Shown here piece by piece: positions 1-7,484 of a stretch of DNA of 64,000 bases. Position numbers and translations under genes: made by a program. Within the stretch, counting starts at the first letter, position 1, and each line of letters begins with the position of its first letter. This DNA is from Phytopseudomonas dryadis (lineage in GTDB: Bacteria > Pseudomonadota > Gammaproteobacteria > Pseudomonadales > Pseudomonadaceae), in contig NZ_QJUM01000010.1 of the NCBI RefSeq assembly GCF_004327355.1, positions 1 through 64,000 of the forward strand. Direction: 5' to 3'. A model generated the notes under the pieces. The model was not told the origin of the DNA and did no database searches. It saw only the letters and a program-made list of their open reading frames with translations.

Positions 1-2
1 CG

Positions 3-254
3 ATATTCTTCTGCGACCCTCATAGCCCTTGGCAACGCGGCAGCAACGAAAATATCAACGGCCTGATCCGTCAGTACCTTCCCAAGGGGATGGACTTGTC
101 GGGACACAGCCAAGAACAGTTGGATGCTATTGCCTTGCAACTGAATATGCGCCCCCGTAAACGCTTCGACTTCAAATGTCCGATCGAAATGATGAGTGAG
201 GTGATGCAAAAGGCCATGGTTATGCGGCACGATGCGCCCACTTCAATTCAATAA
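3..254 (+). pseudogene. IS30-family transposase, C-terminal fragment (cut by window edge)
   Basis: An open frame enters from the left edge and ends at the TAA at 252-254. The 83 visible residues contain the IS30 C-terminal signature: FCDPHSPWQRGSNENINGL (the third acidic residue of the DDE site is the E of NENINGL), followed by RQYLPKG and NMRPRKRFDF. The protein would bind and cut the ends of its own insertion sequence. Only the C-terminal integrase-core end is visible, so whether the gene is complete to the left is unknown. The sequence after the stop (about 258-284, starting GTGTTGCACT) resembles an IS30-type right end, but the matching left end is outside the window. Confidence 0.8.
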
Positions 255-314
255 CCGTGTTGCACTCAGCTACTGCAACCGCCCAGCATATAAATAAAAT
301 GAGGGAATAATCTA

Positions 315-1067
315 GAGGGATAGCCCGGACATTGGCCCAAAGCCTGATCACATCGTGTAAATGCTCAGGGGCAAGGTTTGGGTTTGCGCTTCATCGTGCG
401 CTGAGGGATTACTGGCTGCATGCGATAGCGGTCACAGTACCTGCGTAGGTGCTCAGCATCGTAGCCCTTGTCTGCCAATAACCAGCGACAACGTTTGCGC
501 GGCCGGCCAGGCTTGCCGGGGATACGCACTTGATCCAGGAGCGGCTGAGCATGTGCAATATCGCTGGCTTGCCCCGGCGACAACATGAAGCGCAGGGGAA
601 CTCCATTGGCGTCGCAGATCAGGTGAATCTTGGTGGTCAGGCCACCACGGCTGCGCCCCAAGGCATGATCTAGCGGTTCTTCTGACCCCTTTTTCCCGGC
701 GCCTGAGGAGGCTCGGGTTGCGCGCACTGCGGTGGAGTCAATCATCCAAGTGTCCAGATCAATCAGACCCTCCTGATTCAACCGGATGTGCAATCGCTCA
801 AGAACCCGCTCGAACGTGCCGTCGTCTCGCCAGTCGCGAAACCGTTGATACGCCGTCGACCATGGGCCGAACGCTCCGGAAGATCGCGCCAAGCAGCTCC
901 GGAGTAAAGAACCCAGAAGATGCCATTGAGCATCAGCCGATCATCTCTGCGAGGTCGGCCCATCCTCTGTTCCGGGGAAAGCAGATCCTTGATTAAATCC
1001 CAGGCCGCATCTGGGAGTTCGTAGCGCCTTGCCATGTGGGCCTCCAGCCAATCATGGCGGCTATTCT
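315..1067. mobile_element. IS5-family (IS427-like) insertion sequence
   Basis: A transposase in two overlapping minus-strand frames fills most of this interval. The edges are tentative. Left of the gene, the sequence after a TA at 313-314 reads GAGGGATAGCCCGGACAT. Right of the gene, before a TA at 1067-1068, the reverse complement reads GAATAGCCGCCAT. These resemble imperfect terminal inverted repeats with a TA target, which is the usual target of the IS427 group. It lies about 60 bp after the IS30-type stop codon, so the two elements are stacked. Confidence 0.45.
365..1035 (-). pseudogene. IS5/IS427-type transposase, frame-broken
   Basis: Two overlapping frames together give one IS5-type DDE transposase. 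The N-terminal part (1035 down to about 875) starts MARRYELPDAAWDLIKDLL and reaches GAAWRDLPER. The continuation FGPWSTAYQRFRDW lies one frame away and runs to the stop at 365. The C-terminal part carries the DDE-type motifs DTWMIDSTAVRA, GRSRGGLTTKIH and LLADKGYDAE. The break falls in GAG CGT TCG GCC, where re-reading or restoring one T would rejoin the frames. IS427-group elements often split their transposase over two frames. There is no A-rich or T-rich slippery heptamer at this junction, so a one-base deletion is the simpler explanation. Confidence 0.75.
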
Positions 1068-1123
1068 ACTCATATCGACTTTTCGTACAGAACCTAGAGT
1101 AATGCGTATACCGAGGATCGTGT

Positions 1124-1661
1124 ATGCACATTGTCATTTTTCTGACCGGGCTGCTATGTGCCGCCGCACAGGCAATCGAACCCATGCAGGCCGCCCTTGG
1201 CGAGTTGCAGCCCAGCACCCTGAGCGCCGCCAAGCTGGCTTGGCTCGTCGAGGCGGCCAAACCGTTCCAGGGTATGCAGATCCGCGTCATCGCCGAGAAC
1301 ATCGACACCCGCTGGTACGAGGCCAACCTCCTCGCGCCGCTACATCGACCGGATCAATCACTACGCGCCGCCGGAGGCGCTGCAAATGGGTTCCATCCAG
1401 GGTGGGAAGGTGGCCGCCCGGGGCGATATCGCCCAGCAGGTGTTCTGCCACACCGCCTTCTCCGACGCCTTCACCCGGCCGGACAGTACCGTAGTGGATG
1501 CCAAAGAGGCGCGGAGCCTACTGTGCGCGCCGCGCCTGAATGCGCCGCGCGGCCCCGACTACTGGCTGCGGTGGGAGGGCGCGGCCTGGCCGGCGCTGAC
1601 CGACGAACGCCTGCCGGGCTGGCCCCTGCCCTGCGAGGAGGCCCTGCATGCGAGGGATTAG
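1124..1661 (+). pseudogene. decayed exported protein of unknown family (single frameshift)
   Basis: The frame from 1124 starts with a signal peptide (MHIVIFLTGLLCAAAQA) and reads sensibly to ANLLA near 1335. The sense then jumps one frame and continues RYIDRINHYAPPEALQMGS through to the stop at 1661. The joined product would be about 178 residues, periplasmic, with cysteines in FCHTAF and LLCAPR. I do not recognise the family. Its last codons overlap the start of the next decayed frame (ATG at 1648), so the pair was probably an operon. The frameshift makes it a likely pseudogene. Confidence 0.5.
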
Positions 1662-1934
1662 TCTGCTGATGCTGCCGTTGCTGGCCGAGCTGCTGTACGG
1701 GACGTTCATCACTGGTGACCCGCGGACGACCGCAGCGGGGGCTGGTGCCGGAGTTTGTCGAGGCGCCGCACCAAAACGCCTTACCGGCTGCGCCTCGTAC
1801 CCTTGCAGCGGGCGTTGCTGCAGGTGCGCCAGGAACCGGATAGCTGCGCCCTGCTGGTGGAGTCCCAGCAGGATCGCGAGCCAGGCTATAGGTGGGTCGG
1901 CCCGGTACGGACCTCCCGCCTGAACAGGCCATAG
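1648..1934 (+). pseudogene. decayed periplasmic solute-binding-type (SBP_bac_3-like) protein
   Basis: The first codons (MRGISLLMLPLLAELLYG, then FITGDPRTT) read as a signal peptide followed by a short mature region. After at least one frame shift, another frame gives PYRLRLVPLQRALLQVRQEP, then SCALLVESQQDREPGYRWVG, ending at TAG 1932-1934. The later part has the rhythm of amino-acid-type periplasmic binding proteins (a polar pair, a short strand, then arginine-tryptophan-valine-glycine-proline). Such proteins often act with GGDEF sensors, and a diguanylate cyclase follows at 2089. The match is by eye only. The fragment is far shorter than an intact binding protein. Confidence 0.4.
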
Positions 1935-2088
1935 CCATATCCGGCCTCGCCATTTGTCGCACGACCCGCAGGCATGAGCCAGTTTCGGTGTGGGGTGTCA
2001 CGACACAGCGGCCAGGCCATCGGACACAAACGCTTAACCCCCTTCATCACCACTCTTCAGCCCCATCTCCCCTGCAAGAGGTACCACC

Positions 2089-3582
2089 ATGCCGACACTT
2101 AACCCACAACGGCCAATGAGACTGCGCAGCATGGCCGGCGTATTTCTCATCTACCTGATATGTGGGGGGCTGGGCATCGAGTACGGCACCATTATGGGGG
2201 GCAACTCACTCACCTTGCTCTGGCTACCTTCGGGCATCAGCCTGGCGGCCTGCGTCATCTACGGCGTGCGTATCTGGCCCGTCATCTGGCTGGGATCATT
2301 CGCCACCAACGTCCCGTATCTGATTGAGCAGGCAGAGCCATTGTCTCTCGTGCTCAAGGGGCTGGTATTCGGCGCCTGCGCAGCAACCATCAATACCGGT
2401 ACGCAAGCGTTGCTCGCCTATGCGTTGTTCCGAAGGGCCATTCCCGACGGGCACCTGCATTCGACACAAGGCATCCTGAACTTCCTCGTCAAGGTCACCT
2501 CACTGCCCTGCGTGCTGAACATACTGCTGTTAGTGCTGCTTTATGGGGCGGGTGGCTACATACGGCACGATACCCTCGAAGGTTTCGTGTCAGTATGGCT
2601 AGCCGGCACACTGGCTGATTATCACGGCTACTTCGTCGTGGGTCTGCTCGGCATCGTCTGGTTGGGCAAGACCACAGTGGAGGTCAAGCGGATCCGCCTC
2701 GACCGCCGAACCTTGTCGGCGCTGGCCCTGCTCATCGTACTGCTGGCCACCAGCATATTCTGGAACGATGCGATGGTGTATCTCATCACCACGCTTGGCG
2801 TGCTGGTGGCGATGAACTGGGGCCTGCGGGCGGCCACCAGCTTCGTGCTATGCATATCGCTGGCCTTTACGATCGCGACCGCGAACCAGGTCGGTCCATT
2901 CGTATCCACGAACAACTTCAGCTCGATGATGGAGCTGCTCATGTTCGTCTTCGGCCTGGGCGTGCCCATCTATTTGCTGACGGTCAATCGCTACGAGCTG
3001 GTGCAATCCAAGCTCGATCTGGAAAACAAGGTGATAGAGCGGACGCAGGAGCTGAATGCCGCGAACAAGCGCCTTGAGATACTTTCCAACAACGATGGAC
3101 TGACCGGGCTGGCCAACCGTCGCTACTTCGACGAGGTGCTGGCCGCCGAATGGCAGCGTGCAGAACGCACGGGAACACCGCTGGCGCTGGCCATGATCGA
3201 CGTTGACTGGTTCAAGAAATACAACGACCACTATGGCCACCTGGCCGGCGACCAGTGCTTGCGCAGCGTGGCACAGACCCTGGGCCTGACTGTCTGCCGT
3301 ACTGGCGATCAGGTGGCGCGTTACGGCGGCGAAGAGTTCGTATTCCTCGCCCCCAACACCTCGCAGGACGATGCCCTGGCGATTGCGCAAAGGCTCTGCG
3401 ATGCCCTGCATGCGCAAGAGATACCCCACGAGGCATCGCCGTTGGGCAGAGTGACCGCAAGCATCGGCGTCGCCGCGATGGTGCCGGATAGCGCCCAGAC
3501 GCCCGACGCATTGATGAAAGTAGCGGACGAGGCGCTCTACCGAGCCAAGGCACAAGGGCGCAACCGTGCCATATCGGCCTGA
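2089..3582 (+). CDS. membrane-bound diguanylate cyclase (MASE1-like sensor + GGDEF)
   Basis: This protein makes cyclic di-GMP from two GTP at the inner membrane. The first ~300 of 497 residues form about eight hydrophobic segments; the opening (GGNSLTLLWLPSGISLAACV) is typical of MASE1 sensor domains. A short linker with coiled-coil character (residues ~305-330) leads into the GGDEF domain, which starts at NNDGLTGLANRRYFD. The active site is GGEEF at 413-417. An RxxD inhibitory site (RTGD, 404-407) lies exactly five residues upstream, so product feedback is expected. The metal-binding IDVDWFK motif is present. A good ribosome site (AAGAGG) precedes the ATG. No EAL domain is present, so it should only synthesise the messenger. 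The sensed signal is unknown. Confidence 0.93.
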   Translation: MPTLNPQRPMRLRSMAGVFLIYLICGGLGIEYGTIMGGNSLTLLWLPSGISLAACVIYGVRIWPVIWLGSFATNVPYLIEQAEPLSLVLKGLVFGACAATINTGTQALLAYALFRRAIPDGHLHSTQGILNFLVKVTSLPCVLNILLLVLLYGAGGYIRHDTLEGFVSVWLAGTLADYHGYFVVGLLGIVWLGKTTVEVKRIRLDRRTLSALALLIVLLATSIFWNDAMVYLITTLGVLVAMNWGLRAATSFVLCISLAFTIATANQVGPFVSTNNFSSMMELLMFVFGLGVPIYLLTVNRYELVQSKLDLENKVIERTQELNAANKRLEILSNNDGLTGLANRRYFDEVLAAEWQRAERTGTPLALAMIDVDWFKKYNDHYGHLAGDQCLRSVAQTLGLTVCRTGDQVARYGGEEFVFLAPNTSQDDALAIAQRLCDALHAQEIPHEASPLGRVTASIGVAAMVPDSAQTPDALMKVADEALYRAKAQGRNRAISA

Positions 3583-3740
3583 TTCCGCCCAAACATGATG
3601 ACCCACCACTCACAATTCTTTAGTTGTTGGCGTGTAGACATATGAAAGATCCCCAATTCGTCCCGGCAAAGGTTGCCGATATCTACCACCTCAAATAACC
3701 GCACCTCATGATTTGAAATAGGACAGGCAGGCTGGAGCCT

Positions 3741-5936
3741 TCACTCCGTGATATCCAGAGTACGACCGTCGGCCAGTTTGGCTCGCAGACTGTGGCCAGC
3801 CATACCGTTGAATGGCTGGTCGGCGAAGTTCGCTGTCAGCACTGAGCCGTCGCTGAAAGTCGTTTGCTGTACCCAGCCAGCCTGATCCAGCCAGCGGAAG
3901 TCGGTTAGCGCTTTATCCCACAGTGCCTGATGCAGGGGACGAAACGCCGCGTCTGCTCTCATGATTTCAGGCAACCGGGTTTGCAGGGTACTGCGGCTGA
4001 GATTGAACAACGGCGGGGTGTTATATAGCTGACTGAGCAATCCACGCGTAGTTTTGACATCGGTGAACTTGAGATTGTCGTAAGTCCAGTGGTGGCTACT
4101 GATCACCGCATCATGAAAGACCGCCTGATACAGCGGCAGGCGGTAGCGCGGATCGAACACGACAGTAAGATAAGGCTGTTTCACTTTCGCCGGACTAAAG
4201 AATGTGGCCGGTTGGGCATTGGGCCACCAAGTTCCAAGGTAGTAAGGCGACGTTTTGTTCTGGTGCATGTCTTTGTCGCCCCAGCCGAACCCCCAGGTTT
4301 CCATGCCATGTGCAAACATGATGTGGCGTGCCGTCACCGCATTGCCATCCTCGGAACCCAACGGCAATTTCAGGGTATTACTGAACCAGGCCAACCGTTC
4401 GTTGCGTGCTTCCGCCATCTGAGCTGCCCCTGTCGGATGGTCCGCGTGATAGTCGTCAGAAACCATACCTGTACCGTCGACATCCAGGAACAGACTGTTC
4501 AGCCCAGCCAGTCGTATCAGTTCCTCCATGCGCTGCTTGGAATAGGGCAGCACACAACCGGGGTTTAGGTAATAGCCTTCGCCACCGAAACCGGGTTTCT
4601 TACTGCCGTCGGCCTGTACGATCGCACACTTTCCCCGTAGCTCACTGGGCAATTGAGCAGTGAGCCAGCTATCGTTGATGCCGCGAGGGATTGCGGTGTC
4701 ATAGGAGTCGTAACTGGCGATCAGGTAACCTGATTCCTTCGCGCTGGCTACCGCCTGTGGGTGCAGGAACTCGGCGGTCCAGTTATCCGTGCCTAGCCAT
4801 AAGCGGGGCAACCCAGCTTGAGACAATGATTCGATTAGCGGCTTGGACAGCCCCTGCCCCCAGCTTTCTGGCAGTGCGAGATAATCAGCAAGTTGCTGCT
4901 GCGCCAGTTGGCGCACTTTCACGGCCTGCTGTTGCTGTGCCTGCAGGAAAGTATCCTGATCCGGCGAACTGTCCAGTGGTGCTTGCGCCACCAAGGCCTG
5001 ATTCAGCGCCTCGATGATCGACTGCCGCTGCCAGCTTTCGGGCGCCCGGCCATTCAACTGTTTTACAGTTCTCTGCGCCTCAGTTCCCATCCGTTGCCAC
5101 AGTCCGATACCGGCCGGCGATTGCAGGTAACTGGCCAGCCCCGCCCAGTCCTTTACATCCGCCTGATCCAGCAACATGCTGCCCCACAGATAGATGTGAG
5201 TGGCGCCAATCAGTTTCTCACCTTCGGGGGCGATCTGGATTTTATCCCGTAGAGTACTGAACTGGCCGCTTTGCTGTAAGTATTCGCGGTAGCGGATGGC
5301 GCCTGAGAGTGGCGTGTCGCCAACATGCAGCAATACCTCGAATGGCTGCCGCTGGTTGAAACGATTGAATTGGTGGTGGCTTTGCATCCGTAAATGAGTC
5401 TTGTTGATGCTGAAGGCGACCTGATTGCTGAAGGGTGTGAGCAGCAGCCAACTGTAGACCTTACCTTCCTGCTCCTGACTCCACAGAGGCAGTTTGAGGT
5501 CCCAGTTAGTGTCCACCAGGGCCTGCTCCTTCACCAGATACTCTTGCCAGCCCCTGTTATCCAGTGGAATACGGCTGCCTTCGCCGAGCGGAAGCAGTAG
5601 CGTGCTGGCCTGTGGCGGCAGCGTGAACCAGTCCAATACCTGCGGCCGTCCACTCGTGAAGCGCAGACGAAGATCGCGGCCTTCCAGCCTGGCGATAATC
5701 TGCATGTCACGTTCCGACCATCGCCAGCTTGCCTGGGCCGGGGACTGTTGCAATTCACCGACTTGCTGGGGCGTTTGTGGCTGATTCAGCACGGTATCGC
5801 CAGTGCTGATCTGCAAGGTAGCCGGGTCAATATCGAACTGCGCGTCTCCTTGCTGCAGCCGCACGGCACTGGCGGGATAACTGGCAAACAGGGCCAGACT
5901 GGCCAACAGCACGGCACATGCAAATGGTTTTGCCAT
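3741..5936 (-). CDS. exported glycoside-hydrolase-like protein (GH101/DUF5696-like)
   Basis: The 731-residue product begins with a Sec signal peptide ending near ASYPASA. It then has an N-terminal beta-sandwich-like region (to ~330), a glutamine-rich helical stretch, and a barrel-like region. The barrel contains LFLDVDGTG and YHADHPTG, and the surrounding pattern recalls the nucleophile strand of endo-alpha-N-acetylgalactosaminidase-type hydrolases. Conserved-looking aromatic and acidic clusters (GMETWGFGWGDKDM, VFDPRYRLPLYQAV) fit a carbohydrate-active enzyme. The substrate cannot be told from sequence. It stands alone, with 158 bp to the cyclase gene on one side and IS debris on the other. 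The ribosome site before the ATG is weak. GC is somewhat lower than in the T6SS genes, which suggests acquisition. Confidence 0.6.
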   Translation of the reverse strand: MAKPFACAVLLASLALFASYPASAVRLQQGDAQFDIDPATLQISTGDTVLNQPQTPQQVGELQQSPAQASWRWSERDMQIIARLEGRDLRLRFTSGRPQVLDWFTLPPQASTLLLPLGEGSRIPLDNRGWQEYLVKEQALVDTNWDLKLPLWSQEQEGKVYSWLLLTPFSNQVAFSINKTHLRMQSHHQFNRFNQRQPFEVLLHVGDTPLSGAIRYREYLQQSGQFSTLRDKIQIAPEGEKLIGATHIYLWGSMLLDQADVKDWAGLASYLQSPAGIGLWQRMGTEAQRTVKQLNGRAPESWQRQSIIEALNQALVAQAPLDSSPDQDTFLQAQQQQAVKVRQLAQQQLADYLALPESWGQGLSKPLIESLSQAGLPRLWLGTDNWTAEFLHPQAVASAKESGYLIASYDSYDTAIPRGINDSWLTAQLPSELRGKCAIVQADGSKKPGFGGEGYYLNPGCVLPYSKQRMEELIRLAGLNSLFLDVDGTGMVSDDYHADHPTGAAQMAEARNERLAWFSNTLKLPLGSEDGNAVTARHIMFAHGMETWGFGWGDKDMHQNKTSPYYLGTWWPNAQPATFFSPAKVKQPYLTVVFDPRYRLPLYQAVFHDAVISSHHWTYDNLKFTDVKTTRGLLSQLYNTPPLFNLSRSTLQTRLPEIMRADAAFRPLHQALWDKALTDFRWLDQAGWVQQTTFSDGSVLTANFADQPFNGMAGHSLRAKLADGRTLDITE

Positions 5937-6220
5937 AAGGTGAAGTTGTCCTATGGAAAAGAAATGTCAGCTTGACGATATGCTCCATGGGCTGGGAATC
6001 CCGGATGACATGATCGGATTCGGCGGGAGGCAGTTCCTGCCCATTGAAAGCAGTTGGTCTTTCCAGCTGACCGATGACTCAGGTTTTCCGTTCCACCGCT
6101 CGACAAATATTTTCGTTACGACAGTGATCCGACTGTTTCAGAGCCTATCCAGGGCATCGCGAAGCGATCCACTTCATAATCCATCGGTGCAATATACCCG
6201 CCGAGTTTTCGGTGAAGCAG

Positions 6221-6400
6221 ATGGACATCACTGGCACCGAGTACGCCGGCAAGCGCAAGCAGCCCCGCAAGGAATCGGGCCTGATCGAGATGGATTAGAT
6301 GGTGCCATGGAAAGATCTGATCGCCCTGATCGAGCCGCATTACCCGAGGGGTGATGAGTCGTCCGGCTGATCCGTTGATGGCGATGCTGAGAACTGGTAG
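6221..6400 (+). pseudogene. IS5-family transposase N-terminal remnant
   Basis: The frame from ATG 6221 reads RKQPRKESGLIEMD, an in-frame stop (TAG 6296-6298), then MVPWKDLIALIEPHYPRGD. This is the characteristic N-terminus of the IS5 transposase group (an EMD/VPW/LIEPHYP pattern). One frame over, at about 6355-6395, it continues as RPADPLMAMLRTG, matching the GRPPYPL-xx-MLR segment of the same family. It therefore carries a nonsense codon and a frameshift and stops about 15 bp from the tssA stop codon. It marks the left edge of the T6SS island. Confidence 0.65.
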
Positions 6401-6413
6401 GGATGTTTCTGGA

Positions 6414-7484
6414 TTACTTGAGCACCCCCAGCAACGACCACACGCGCCGAGCCTCCGCATCGGCGGAAATCAGTTCCGTCAGCAGTTCATTGAGAGGCTT
6501 GTTGCCCCATTCGACGGCGCGCCGTATCAGGTACGGAACCGGGCTGTGCGGCTCTGTCTTGGCCAGGAAATCGGCGATCAACGCCAATTGTCGATAGGCG
6601 TCCTCACGATTGTTCAGGGTCTGCAAGGCTGGCTCCTCCTTCTCTTCCGGGTATGCGGCGCCCGTCAACGCCGGCTCGACCTGAACAGGTTGCGCTGGAT
6701 GCAAGGCGATGAACGCCTGCACGAGCGAAGTCATCGAGGTCATGGTTTCGCGCAAAGGGCTGTAGCTGGGCGCGAGATCGGCGAGGTGGGTATCGCTCCA
6801 TGTATCCAGCTGCTGCAAATATCGGAAACTCGATTCAAGCGTGTCAGCACACTGCTGCCACAAGCCAAGTGGCGTTTCACGCACACGTTCGTTCAACTTC
6901 TGTTGCAGCGAAAACGCCAGTTCCGCTTCGCTCTTGGCTGCTTTGCTGTCGGACTTCACCACCTGTCGACGCTGCAACTGCTGCCACTCGTACAGCGTGA
7001 ACGCACTGAAATCGCCACCCAGGTCACCGGGTAACGGTATGCGGGTATGAAGTATTTGCGCATAGTGCCGGGCCATCCAGTCCAGTGGGGTCGCCCGCCA
7101 GGATTGGTCCCCCTCTTCGGCTTGCGGATGCAGGTCCTCCGGGTAGCGTTCGCACAACCCCGCCAGCAATGCCAAAGCCGGTGCCAGCCCTGGGTATCCG
7201 TAACGATGCAACCAGGCCTCGCCCAGCCAGGCGGCAACCATCAGATCCTTGCTGCGGGTCTTGAGAACCTGGGTGGCAAGCTTCTCCACCGCTGGCCATT
7301 CTCCTCGCTTGGCCTCACTCTGCCATACGCCGGCTGGCAAGCTGGCGTCATCCTCCCTGCGTAGCTCGCGCAGACGATCGAACGCAGGTTCGTAACGCAG
7401 GCTGCGCCCGCAAGGTGCGTCGTCGGATAGGGGCGCCAACAGTTCATCGAGCAGATCGGGGGCTGACGGCAGCAAGATACTCAT
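6414..7484 (-). CDS. tssA: type VI secretion protein TssA (ImpA domain)
   Basis: TssA organises baseplate priming and tail-sheath polymerisation in the cytoplasm. The 356-residue product has the ImpA N-terminal domain over the first ~130 residues (LLAPLSDDAPCGRSLRYEP, then RGEWPAVEKLATQVL). A helical middle and a C-terminal helical domain (PVPYLIRRAVEWG ... WSLLGVLK) follow. The length fits the short TssA class. It is the last gene of the leftward operon, and its ATG overlaps the tssM stop. In many clusters tssA lies next to tssB, so the end-of-operon position is a variation. A decayed IS5 fragment starts immediately after the stop. Confidence 0.92.
   Translation of the reverse strand: MSILLPSAPDLLDELLAPLSDDAPCGRSLRYEPAFDRLRELRREDDASLPAGVWQSEAKRGEWPAVEKLATQVLKTRSKDLMVAAWLGEAWLHRYGYPGLAPALALLAGLCERYPEDLHPQAEEGDQSWRATPLDWMARHYAQILHTRIPLPGDLGGDFSAFTLYEWQQLQRRQVVKSDSKAAKSEAELAFSLQQKLNERVRETPLGLWQQCADTLESSFRYLQQLDTWSDTHLADLAPSYSPLRETMTSMTSLVQAFIALHPAQPVQVEPALTGAAYPEEKEEPALQTLNNREDAYRQLALIADFLAKTEPHSPVPYLIRRAVEWGNKPLNELLTELISADAEARRVWSLLGVLK

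Noticed and set aside
5953..6354. A 133-codon plus-strand frame between the hydrolase gene and tssA
   Set aside because: Its second half is the wrong frame of the IS5 remnant at 6221-6400. The first half has no family resemblance and no clear ribosome site.
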